DNA of 64,000 bases from Sepioteuthis lessoniana (lineage: Eukaryota; Mollusca; Cephalopoda; Myopsida; Loliginidae), in assembly GCA_963585895.1 (NCBI GenBank), contig CAUZXS010005791.1, positions 2,403,501-2,467,500 of the forward strand, given 5' to 3'. A model generated the notes under the pieces. The model did no database searches. It was not told the DNA's origin and saw only the letters and a program-made list of their open reading frames with translations. The translations under genes were made by a program, and so were the position numbers. Below, one piece after another: positions 11,742 through 22,039 of this stretch (position 1 is its first letter; the number at the start of each line of letters is the position of its first letter).

Positions 11742-12599
11742 CGTCCCTGTTTTCTCGCGTGAGATGTTTTGTTGAGTAGTCGTTTAAAGCGTCTATACAG
11801 TTGTTTTTCTTCCTGTAATATAATGGCCGAGGGATTTCGTTTTGTATATCTTGCCTTTCGGTTTAGTTATGCTGAGAACCTTTCGCTTAGCGCATGGGTT
11901 AGTTAGGTGCAACTTGAGCGCAGGTGTTGACGCGCGCGTGGGGAGGATGTGTCAGATGTCAAAATAGAAACCCCAGATAGAAAATATGATCGGGGGATGT
12001 GAATGACATCATGACCGGAAGCGTGGGCTGAGATTTGAGAAAAGTCAGTTAGTTGAGATTGAGACCTGGGAGAAGCCAGACGAATTTGTGCGCTACGGGC
12101 GCCGCACGTAATCGGGTGCAGATGGAAAAGTCAGCATAGAAAGATTGTGCCTCTCTCCTTATGTCGAAAAACCTTTAAACTCAAAGGTAATAAAAAGTTT
12201 CGTACCTGAACTCAGAAGTCGTAAGTGTTTTTTTGTCTTTTGGGATTCCTATGTTATCTATCTATGTGCGTTATGAACATTCTATGTACATTTCCCATAT
12301 TCATGTATGGCTATGTAACATTCCCATTTTTGTTTTTTAGTTTTTGTCGTTCCGTTGGTCCTCATGTTGTCAGTACTGTTTCTGGTGAATGTAATCAGTA
12401 TTTCTTCGCGGTTTTCTATGTCGTCTTCAAGTCGTTGTATTGATGCGTCAACACTGTCTTCAATGCCTCCTTTTCTTGACACATATAATCTGTCAACGTC
12501 ATCACTGGGATGTAATGCCTTATGCATAGTCGTTAGTTTTTTGTTCTCTTGTTTATTTGTTCTCTCTACGTGTATTAGAGTTTCTAATTCTTTTTCATT

Positions 12600-13100
12600 T
12601 TTTGCCGTTTGATGTCATCCATGTACATTAGGTTATTGATCTTTGCCTGCAATATACGAAGATTGTATCCGGCTGTACATTTTCTATGTGGTTAGGTGGA
12701 ATCTTTGCAATTATGAATAGTAATGGTGATAGTGCATCTCCTTGAAGTATACCTCTTGGGATCTTCGCTTCAGCTAAGCTTTTTCCTCTTGCTGACAATT
12801 CCACTCTGCAAGTTTTCATGGTTTTCTCGATCATCTGATATTTTGTACATTTTGAGGCAGTTTATTATCCAGCTTTGAGAGACATATCATATGGCGTTTT
12901 GTAGTTAATCCAGGCCATAGCTAGATTTTTCCGTCTTGTCTTGCTCTCGTTGAGGATGTGTTGATAAATATCAAGTAACTCTTCTGGGTGTCTGGATCCT
13001 TTGTGGCATCCTTTCTGTTCCTTAGTTAGAAACAAATCTCTTCCCATATTTGTGCTGTTAGTATTTTCTACATCATACGTATGCATATTATGAGTTTGTA
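12600..13100 (-). pseudogene. RLE LINE reverse transcriptase remnant
   Basis: Shows ELSARGKSLAEAKIPRGILQ followed by GDALSPLLFIIAKIPPNHI, the RT block with GDxLSPLLF. Upstream on the - strand are KNLAMAWINYKTPYDM (the A-box region, normally with D-A-Y/F) and FLTKEQKGCHKGSRHPEELL. The YADD-type box was not found in an open frame. The copy is decayed. Confidence 0.75.
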
Positions 13101-14640
13101 GTTGTTTAGGGTGGCTCCTTTACGGGGTTCTTTTTGCATTAATATGGTTTTTCCTTTGGTCATCCATTCAGGTACTTGTCCTTCTTGTAAGCATATGTCC
13201 ATTTCGAGTGCTAGCCTGTCATGAATGGTGGTGAATTTCTTGAACCAGAATCCATGTATGTCATCATGTCCTGGCGCTTTCCAATTTGATTTTTTTTAAA
13301 TGTCGTTCTGATAAATCCATATGCATTTTCGCTTTCGGTCCCTCCTCGAGTCTTTCTAGATCGTTCGCAATATTGCTTATCAATTCAGCTTTTTTGTTAT
13401 GTTCTATTGGTTGCCAAATTTTACTCCAAAATTGTTCAGTTTCTCTTGCATCAAGTTGTTGGTATGTTTTAGTGTCATCTCCCCAAATTTGTTTGTAGAA
13501 TTTTCTTTCGTTGCTTTGGAATGTTCTGTTTTGTCTGTATTGTTTTACCCTTCGTCGATATATTTATTAATCTTCCTTCTTTCGCCAGTACTTTCTGGTT
13601 TATTTCAAGTTGTATTGTTATATATTTTTTGTGCTGATTTTTCCTTTTTGTTCCAGCGTTTTTCCTTTGTTTTATCATTTTTGCCTGTTTTCCCATCCAG
13701 GTTTTGATTTTTTATTTGTGCCTTTTTAGGAAACCCTGATTTTCTCACAAACTAATTTTTTTCCTGAATAGATTAGTACATTGAATTCAGTTATGTTTTT
13801 TGTTGATATATATGTTAGTACTTGATTTATTTTTCTGTTTCCATCTTGACTATTCTACATTCTATGTTTCTTAGTTATGGTTTGGTAGTCTTTTTCCATT
13901 TTTAATCCTCTTTGAATTTTCTCGATTTATTTTTTTGTTTTTAATGTTTGCTCTATGTTGTTTGGGTGTGTCGTTTTTCTATTTTCCGAAGTTGGTGGCT
14001 CATTTCGGTTAGACTTTTCTTGTTTGCTAAAACTTGGTGTGTCTGATAATGTATAATTATCTTGTTCATTATTTGTTTTCTGGTGTATTTTTAGTATTTC
14101 AAGGTCAGAAAAGCAACCTTTTTTTATTATTGTCCTAACGTGGTCCGCGAGTCTTTGGCTTATTGTCTGAAAACTTCCGCATTCTTACCAGATTTCTATC
14201 ATTCTTTTTCTATATCCCCGTAGTGTAGGGTTGCTCCTAAAATAGCAGTGCAGTGAAAGTTGGTTGTCTTCCAAGTCCATGTTTTGTGTTTACATCTCTG
14301 ATTTGTATGGTTTTATAGATCGTCAATCGTGTACCTGAAAAAAAGAACAGCCAACATTCACAAGATGACGATCAGGTCTCGCATGTAGACTATTAGGAGA
14401 GTACCTGCCGATCATGATACCCAGACATATTGCCTGGGCTCTCTGTTGCGTTATATTTTGATTCGACATGGGTGGTATATTGTAGCTATACCAGACCCAG
14501 GTGTTATTTAAAATCTGCGCACCTGACAGAGACATTACCTAGTTTTCTTGAATATGAGAACTCTTCAGAGGGTCACACAAAGAAAAACAAAACGAAAACA
14601 AACGTGATGGCTAAATTAGCCTCATCAGTAGTCTCCACAG

Positions 14641-14871
14641 TTATAGATGAGTTACTTTAGTTTTCTGATAACTGTTTGATCCTGACTGTTACCTAGTGCG
14701 ATTCATCCCCCCAGCATCTGGTGATGTACGCCGTCGGCCCATCGAAGGGTTCTTCCGCCATAATTCACATCCACTATGATGCTTCCCATAACTTCTGAGG
14801 GTTGGCTTGTGGGTGTAGAGAAAAAAACTCATATTGAATAAGTTTTAACTTAGTATAAGTCCGTGGTTAAT
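14641..14871 (-). repeat. Shared leader module, copy 1
   Basis: Aligned by eye with 18037-18265. Common words in order: TTATAGATGAG, AACT-TTTGATCCTG, GATTCAT, TCG--GGG, CCGC, ATG-TGCTTCCCAT and AAGTTTTAACTTA. It lies between the 5' end of RLE LINE copy A and the 3' end of the RTE-like LINE. Confidence 0.65.
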
Positions 14872-15059
14872 CTATGTTGAAACTACACGGGATTATTGTA
14901 AGTCCCAGCCTGTTTACTGGCATTTTAGGGCCGTTATGCAGACATATGCAAATTAAAGCATACAGTCAACGGGAACTACTTATTGCTAACATTAACCCCC
15001 AGGAAGGATTTGTGCCTTCTGGATCCTGTTTTATATCAGGTTTCGGACACAATGTCATC

Positions 15060-16490
15060 ATCATTATGTCACACCATCAGCACGGATCTCCCAGACCCGC
15101 TCCCGCCACCCTTCTCTGTCGTCCATCGCTTCCGGTTACATCCTGTATCGGCACAGAGCTGTTGTATGTAGGTTCTAGCTGGTCATCCTGCCTTTGCTCG
15201 TCCATGTGAGAGGGTTCATAGGAGTATGTCATTTATGAGTTCGTTGTTACTTCTCCAACAGTGTCCCGCATGTCTAGTTCGTCTAACTTTGATAGTTTTC
15301 GTGATGAGAGGTAAGTGGCCGTACAGCCGCTGCTTTGAGGGGTGATGCTTCCAGGACTTATTCAATATTGCTCGCAGCATTTTTGTGTAATTGCCGTCAA
15401 TCTTTTTCTCCATACGTTCAGTTAGGGTTCATGTAGTGCATCCATACAGCAGTATCGACACGACCGCTGCTTGAAAAAAAAACGCATTTCATTTTATCGG
15501 TCAGGACTGACTTCCATTTGACTGATAGCCTATCGATAGCTGTTTACGCCTTTGCTAGTCGCGTGTTGATGAGACACTGCTTCCTAGGTAGTTGAACTTG
15601 TCAACTAGTTTCAAAGAACTACCGTTTAGTGTGGAGATGTCACTTCTTTGATTAAAGCACATGAATTCTGTCTTGTGTGCGTTGACATGGAGGCTTATGC
15701 CTGAAGCTGTTCGTTCCAGACTATGTAGCAGGGTTTCAGCTTGGGCGGGTGCATTTGCAAGAAGCGCTATGTCATTGGCGTAGTCTGCGTAGGTAATTGT
15801 TTGTGCGGGGTATCTTTTGCTTCTTTCCTTTGTCAACTTGAAATCGTTGTCTTTCATTTTATTAATAGATGTTCTAAACACATAGTCAAGATAGATGAAA
15901 AAGAGGTATGGGGCTAATGTGTCTCCTTGCGGCACACCTGCAACAATGTCAAAGTAGTCTGTCTCCACAGACTACTTTGTTTCTATATAGCATCATCATG
16001 GATGTGACGGTTCTTTTGGGTAGGCCGTAGGCGAGTAATATTTGCTCCATCTTTCCTCTGAGAATGGAGTTAAAGGCCTTGGCGAAGTCGACTAATAATA
16101 TTGTTGCCTCTAGGTTTATTTGCATGTACACCTTCAAGAATTCAACAGATATTCAAAATTTGTGACGTCGTTGATCGATTTCTCCGAAAGGCATTTTGGT
16201 TCTTCCTAAGTATCCTCTCAATTTTTCGTTCTATTTGGTAGCATAGTAGAGCATTGTATATCTTGGTCGCTATGGATGTAAGTGTTATACCTCGGTAATT
16301 CTTGACTAATCCAAGGTCGCCCTTCTTTGGGAAAGGGAGGATGAATCCCATTGTCCATCTGTCTATTGTGTTTTTATTATATACGCCATTATAGTGTCGG
16401 AGCAGTATGTCGTCGAATTCCTTGGTCTTCCATACTTTTGGGCGGGGGGTTCATCAAGCCCTGCTGCTTTTCTATTTTTAATTTTTCTTA
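15060..16490 (-). pseudogene. RTE-like LINE reverse transcriptase and C-terminus
   Basis: In - strand order: MGFILPFPKKGDLGLVKNYR followed by GITLTSIATKIYNALL, FRRNRSTTSQ, ILLVDFAKAFNSILRGKMEQ (box A, with D present), DYFDIVAGVPQGDTLAPYLF (box B), then TITYADYANDIALLANAPAQ, where the usual YADD is YAND. Next come NAHKTEFMCFNQRSDISTLN and MEKKIDGNYTKMLRAILNKS with RRTRHAGHCWRSNNEL at the C-terminus. The altered catalytic box and several frame breaks mean it is not functional. Confidence 0.85.
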
Positions 16491-16989
16491 GTACTGAGCA
16501 GTTCTCGCGTAAATTGTCCTAGTTTGATGTCTAATTGTTAACTAATAATTCTCCTGATTGGTACACGTGTAACTTTCGAAGGGTTTCCGAGTAAATTCTC
16601 GAAATGATGTTTCCATAGTTGTATTCGTTCTTCTTGGCTGGTAGCTTTCAATTTAAATTTCGCTGGGCTCTTACTTCTGCTTACTTCGTGTATCGTTTGT
16701 CTATCTTCAACCGAGTCTCTAATCTTATTGATCTGATTTTGCATGTATTCTGTTTGTTCTTTTAGGTATATGTTAGTTAATTCATTTTGTGTCTTTTTAA
16801 GTTTCAGGGCATCGTTATTGGTTGGGTTCTTCCTATTGCATTTGGAGGCATTTTTCATCTCTGCCCGGTTTTTTCTCCCATGGGACTCTAGGTTTTGCTC
16901 TTTGTTTAGTTGGTATGCATTCTGCGGCCGCTTCTAAGTGGGCATTGACGAAATTCTCATATTCGTCATTCGGGGCATGTTTCTGTCTT

Positions 16990-17987
16990 CTCCTGTAATG
17001 CATCAAATTTGTTTCTTAGTGTTAATGTTTATTCATCTCTAATATCCCTGTTATTAAGCAGGGACCAGTCATAATGTATAGTGGTTGTTGTACGGGCCGT
17101 AGTCCTTCGTAGGCTCAGTCGTATTTTTGCCGTGACGATTCGGTGATCGGAGGACACACCCTCGAAAGAGGAATATACCTCGCAATTCAATGCGCTGTTA
17201 TTCCATTTCTTATTTATATTGTGCTTTAGTATTATTTGCGTAGGTATAGGTTCATAGTTTTTCCTTTCTTTTCCGAAATTTAGTATTGAGGCATGTTAAT
17301 CTATTTTCTAGCATGAAATCTGTTAGATATTCTCCATTTCTGCTGGACGAATTGTGTAAGCTGAATTTGTTGTTTACGTTTTTACCTATTTGGGCATTCG
17401 TGTCTCCACTAATGACGATAACGGTGTGTTTCGGGATGCTTCGAACAAGATTGGATAACTCATTATAGAAGGCGATGGTCAGTTTCTTCACTAACATTGA
17501 TAGGGCTGTAGCAGGAGATGATTGCTGCGCTGGGGTTTCCCTTAAAAGTAGCTACCATCATCCTCGGTTGTATTTTCTCTATACTATTTAGTGATTTTTG
17601 TGTTCGTGGTCCTATTCGCATACCTACACCTCCTATCGTGGGATTGACAGAGTTTTTCCATGCTAATGCAGTGGCTAGCGTCCATCCATTGCCAGAATCG
17701 TGATATTCAATATCCTCGCAATGAATGTATCTGTGTTCTTGTATACATATTATGTCTATGTTATGATCAATAGCCGATGCAGTCAGCTCCGGTAGTTGTC
17801 CTATTCTATTTAAGGTTCTAACGTTGAATATCGCTATTTGTATTGTGCGTTTACATCTTTGTAATTTTTGTTTTACTTTGAGCTCTGTAGCTGATTTTTC
17901 GAACACTGAGGCCCAGGCTCCAACCTCAGCGGGACGTGCCTCTTTTCTAACCGCGCGGTTTGGACAGGTGGTTTGAATCTGGGTCAT
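16990..17987 (-). pseudogene. RTE-like LINE endonuclease
   Basis: It starts MTQIQTTCPNRAVRKEARPA and continues AIFNVRTLNRIGQLPELTAS, IDIICIQEHRYIHCEDIEYH (the catalytic E region), GNGWTLATALAWKNSV, VATFKGNPSAAIISCYSPIN and, after a frame change at about 17480, KHTVIVISGDTNAQIGKN, which holds the GDxN catalytic block. On + coordinates the SDHR-type block lies near 17140. The methionine at 17987 is the natural start of this ORF family. Its job is target nicking for reverse transcription. Confidence 0.85.
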
Positions 17988-18036
17988 GGTTATCTTTCAA
18001 TGGCTGTTTTTATTCTCCTCTATAGAACCCACCCTT

Positions 18037-18265
18037 ATAGATGAGCAGCAGTAGTTCCCCGATCGAACTATTTGATCCTGGCCGTTGAACCGTTGGATTC
18101 ATATGCCCAGGACCGGGGTCGGCATTGCGTTGAATCGTCAAGGGGTTTATCCGCTCGACTTTACGTTCACCATGCTGCTTCCCATGGCTTTCGTCAAAAA
18201 AAGTTACCCCCCTCTTTCTTCCCCTTTCTGTCATTAAGTTTTAACTTACTTAAAATCCACAATTA
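18037..18265 (-). repeat. Shared leader module, copy 2
   Basis: Lies just before the 5' end of the RTE-like LINE (on its own strand) and aligns with 14641-14871. It ends with AAGTTTTAACTTACTTAAA, which also recurs at 10590. Confidence 0.65.
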
Positions 18266-19089
18266 CTTTTTTTTTAATTCCATCGAAGTCTTTATAGGCA
18301 TTCTATTTTACCTTAATTTAGGTTTTCAGTTTCTAATAAACTCCAATAGAATTAGCTTCTCTTGAGCAGGTTCAATTGTAACTTAGAATTACCGTAAATG
18401 TCTTTGCATTTAAAGCAGTGATTTTACAAATAAAAAATACAATCATTCATGCATTTTTAAATGACAATATTGTAAAAGACAATAAATTACTAACAATTTT
18501 TTGATACAATGTAATCTAACCTTATTGACAGGTCCCAGCAATCTAGAAGATATTAGAACTTCATACTCACTTGTCAATTCAAAGACACACTCGACAGAAT
18601 TAAAGACAGATTTTTTTAAAATAAAAGTAAAGCATTTAACTTTTTAAATTATTCATCTGGAAAATAGACTTCAAATTGAGATTCGTCTTTTCATTTCAAT
18701 AGCATATAATGTTCAGCAAAGATTTTACATTCGAGGACAAAATAAAATATAACACATGCATTTAAAAAACAGTTTAGTTTAAAAGATAACTAATCTCAAT
18801 CATTCTTCTCTTTCAAAGCACAAGTGATGTATTACATTTTTGGTTTGGGTTTCTTGACTTTCAGAGTATATTTGATGCCTTTTAGGTGTGGGACGGTTTT
18901 ATAGAGTTAAAAACAATACACACGTGTCTTTAGAATTTACAATTTAACATCCCCATCCTCCATATATCTCTCTACGCATTCAATCAATGTTTAAGATATC
19001 TGAATTTTGTACAAACCTATCTATTCAAAGACACATTCGACAGAATTAGACACCTTTTTTTAATAAAGATAAGTCATTTAACATTCTCA
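18266..19089. other. No gene; contains a ~65 bp direct repeat
   Basis: AT-rich DNA. ATTCAAAGACACACTCGACA at 18578 and ATTCAAAGACACATTCGACA near 19023 lie in ~65 bp direct repeats that share GAATTA, a T run, ATAAAG/ATAAAA and CATTTAAC. The second repeat lies immediately next to the edge of RLE LINE copy B. Confidence 0.6.
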
Positions 19090-21905
19090 AGAAGATATTC
19101 TGGTTTGTGCGTGTATCATTTGGTAGTATGATCAAATTTCAATTTCTTGCGCTATTCCTCTTCCACACCCTTCCATACTCCCCTCCTGCAAGTTTGTTAC
19201 AGTTTCTTATAATGTCACTAATTGTTTTGTCTCTATCACCACATAACCTACATTTACTATTTTGTTGTGTCTTATGTATTTTTGCTTTGACATAGTTAGT
19301 CCTTAATGCGTTATTTTGTGCTATTAGAAGAGATCCAGTTTTTCTTTTAAGGTTTCCTTTCTTTGCCATGTCCAAGTTTTCTTGTGTGAAATTTCGCCAG
19401 ATTGTCCCCTGATATATCCATAAATTTGTTTTTCTTCCCTTTTCTGTTTCGTAGTTTTAGTTTTTGTTCTGTTTGTCTTTATGTTATCCGTTATTAGTCG
19501 CAGTATTTAGTCCTTCTTTGCTTTTTTTATGTAACCTTCGAGTCCTCCCATTAGTGCTCTCTATAATACTAACGAGTTCTCTTCCTCTATCTTTTCTTAA
19601 CACATATAGTCTGTTCATATCATTTATCGGATATGCATCGTCATCAACTTTCTTGTCCTCGGATCCATTTGTTTTTGTCTTTTGTCCATTTTAAGAATAG
19701 TCCTGTGTAACTTACATCGTAAACTGCCCAAGTTTGTATCCCTTTAATGAGATTCCTACTGCTGACCTTGGTTTTCAGAAGTTTTTGCGTTCATTTGAGG
19801 TACGCTTTTGTTTTTTGTTGTTTTTTTTTGTTTGTTTTTTTTTTGTTTTTTTTTTGTTTTTTGTTTTTTTTCATCTCCGCTTGTTTGATGGTATCCGCTC
19901 TCAATATTCCCAAGTACTTGTAATTTTTCTTTTCTCCAAGGTTTCGATTTTTTTTTTTTTTTTTGGCAGTTGTATTCCTTTCATTATTTGTCTTTTTTCA
20001 CTTCACGTGGTACATAAGGTGATTGATTTTTTTCTTGTGATTTTGTAGCCCCACCAGGCATTTTCTAAGTATATAATTAAGTGGCCTTACTGCTATTACA
20101 AATAGTAATGACGAAAGCACATCTTGGAAAATGCCTCAGCAGACTTTCATCACTGCTAAAGGTTTTCCTCCCGCTGTCAATTCCACTTTCCAGATTTTCA
20201 TAGCTTCCGTGATAAAGTGTATGAATTTGTGGGATATTTTGTATATTTTCAGGCAATCTACAATCCAAGTTTGCGTGACCATATCATAAGTCTTTTTGAA
20301 GTCGATCTGCGCTATAGCTCTATTTTTCTGCCTCGTTTTACTCTCCTTGAGAATATGCTGATCAGTAAGTCGCCTGTTTCTCTTGTTCCCCTGTGGAATT
20401 CTTTCTGTTTTTTTCTGGAAACAGTCCGCACCATACAAGTGAGTTGAGGATCTCCTCTCATAATCTGTGTGGTTAGGATTTTCCACATCATAAGTAGGCA
20501 CATTATCGGTCAGTTGTTGCTGAGAACGGTTCTTTTGGGGGTCATCCTAGATTAAGGTAGTCTTCCTCCCCATAGTCATCCATTCGGGCATATTTGCTTC
20601 TTTTTGTTATCTACTCATTTGAAGATCCAGTCTGTCGTGATGAACGTGAATTTTTAAAAACTAGAATCAATGTATATCATCTTAGCCTAATGTTTTCCTA
20701 TTCGGAACTTTTTTTTTTAGTGTTGCTTTGCGCGATTCCAGGTATATGTCCACCTCAGGTCCATTTTCAAGTCCTTGTAATTCTTTTTTCATGATATTAA
20801 TCCAATCATCCTTTCTGTTATGTTCTTTCAGTTCCCATATTTTTACTTTGAAATTGTTTTGCTTCCCTTACATCCGGTTGTTTGTTTTCATATATTCTCC
20901 ATCTACTTGTTGCTAGAATTTTCTTTCGTTGTTTTGGAATATCCTGTTTTATTTGTATCGCTTTTAAGTCTTCCTTCTTTTGTCAATATCTTTGGATTTA
21001 TCTCTTTAAGTTATATTGTTAGGCTTGTCTGCTGTTCTGTTTTGGTCTTTTCATCCGAACATACCCCTATGTGTTTTTCCTTCCCTTGTACCAGTTTGTT
21101 TACCTATCCTCCTAGCTTAATTTCCCATCCATGTTTTGTATTTCTACCTCGGTTTTTCACCAGTTTTATGACAGACTAATTTCGCTCCTGTATAAATTAG
21201 CTCGTTTAGTTCAGTGATGTTACCTGCTGGGATAATAATTTGTTTATCTTTTCGGTTTCTACCATAACATTTTTTTCAGTTTTAGTATCTGTGAAATGGT
21301 AATGTTGTCTCTTTTTCTATAATTAACTCTACATTTATTTCATTTTATTATGTTAACATTTATTTTGTGATGCTAGGGTCTATGGTGTTTCGGTTATCTG
21401 TATTTTGCTTTTCCATACGGTTAGGGAGCTCTTTTCAGTATATAGTGTTAAGATTCGGGCAGGGGAATCTTGTTCCTATTTTCGCTATTCATTTGCTTGC
21501 ATATTTCTAGTATATCAAGGTCTCTGACTTTGAAATACTAGAAATATGCAACCAACCTTTCTTTAATATTATTCTAGCTTGGTCGGCAAATCTTTAGCAA
21601 GTTATATTAAATCTTGCAGATTTTATCCAAATTTCGATCATTTTATCTCTTTTTGTGTAGGATCACTCCTAAAATAACAATGAAGTAAATTTTGGTTGTC
21701 TTCCCTTGTCTATTTTTTTCTATTGGTATCTCTGAGTTGGATTTGGTCATTGTTTGAAATAAGAGCCAACATTTGCAGGGTTCCAATGGATTGGTATTTT
21801 TTCTGGAAGAGTATAATATAGCTATAACAGACCCAGGGGTTGATTATTACCTTTACTCCTGTCGTAGATGTGACCAGGTATTCTTCAGAGGAAGTGGACA
21901 CTTTG
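19090..21905 (-). mobile_element. RLE-type LINE (R4/Dong-like), copy B, 3' part missing
   Basis: The same family as copy A. The - strand shows a zinc finger at 19375-19139 (KTQQNSKCRLCGDRDKTISD, with both cysteines of the CRLC pair), an RT region at 20503-20077 (AIAQIDFKKTYDM, IYKISHKFIHFITEAMKI, VELTAGGKPLAVMK) and the conserved 5' region at 21900-21540. The endonuclease end and the TAA tail are absent: similarity stops near 19090. It is rich in T tracts (19800-19970) and in frame breaks. Confidence 0.75.
21540..21905 (-). repeat. RLE LINE family 5' region, third copy
   Basis: AGCTTGGTCGGCAAATCTTT, AGGATCACTCCTAAAATAAC, AGAGCCAACATTTGCAGG and TATAACAGACCCAGGGG align with 10080-10560 and 14125-14560. 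The - strand peptide around WVCYSYII parallels WVWYSYNI in copy A. Confidence 0.7.
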
Positions 21906-21967
21906 TGAACAAAAAAAAAAAATATATATATATATATATATAATTTTTAAAGATCTAAGTATTCACT

Positions 21968-21970
<3 letters not shown>

Positions 21971-22036
<66 letters not shown>
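21971..22036. repeat. (TA)n microsatellite at edge of gypsy element
   Basis: About 33 TA units ending AAAGG, where the gag-like frame of the Ty3/gypsy element begins at once. Confidence 0.9.

Positions 22037-22039
<3 letters not shown>

Larger units (their letters stand above)
10983..14640 (-). mobile_element. RLE-type LINE (R4/Dong-like), copy A
   Basis: A - strand non-LTR retrotransposon carrying RT (about 13100-12600), a C-terminal CCHC-type zinc finger region (about 11740-11454) and a restriction-like endonuclease end (about 11320-11054). The 5' region at about 14560-14125 is repeated at 10080-10560 and 21540-21900. Many frame changes and a low-complexity patch near 11340-11370 show that it is dead. 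The 3' end enters (ATT)n. It is the most complete of five pieces of this family in the window (also 10080, 19090, 43650 and 46745). Confidence 0.8.
15030..18036 (-). mobile_element. RTE-like LINE with APE endonuclease
   Basis: A nearly full-length - strand LINE: endonuclease (17987 to about 17100), linker (16860-16540), RT (16480-15555) and C-terminal part (15413 to about 15060). The wording is that of a common invertebrate element whose endonuclease resembles the BovB-derived CFDP2 protein, hence RTE; the clade is from memory. Some frame breaks make it inactive, but it is better kept than its neighbours. A module shared with 14641-14871 precedes its 5' end. Confidence 0.85.

Noticed and set aside
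13286-13707. Hydrophobic + strand open frames resembling membrane proteins
   Set aside because: They are the reverse of lysine/asparagine-rich LINE coding DNA; reading the T-rich strand gives Phe/Ser/Leu-rich translations.
19734-20048. A phenylalanine-rich membrane-like protein
   Set aside because: Caused by poly(T) tracts within RLE LINE copy B.
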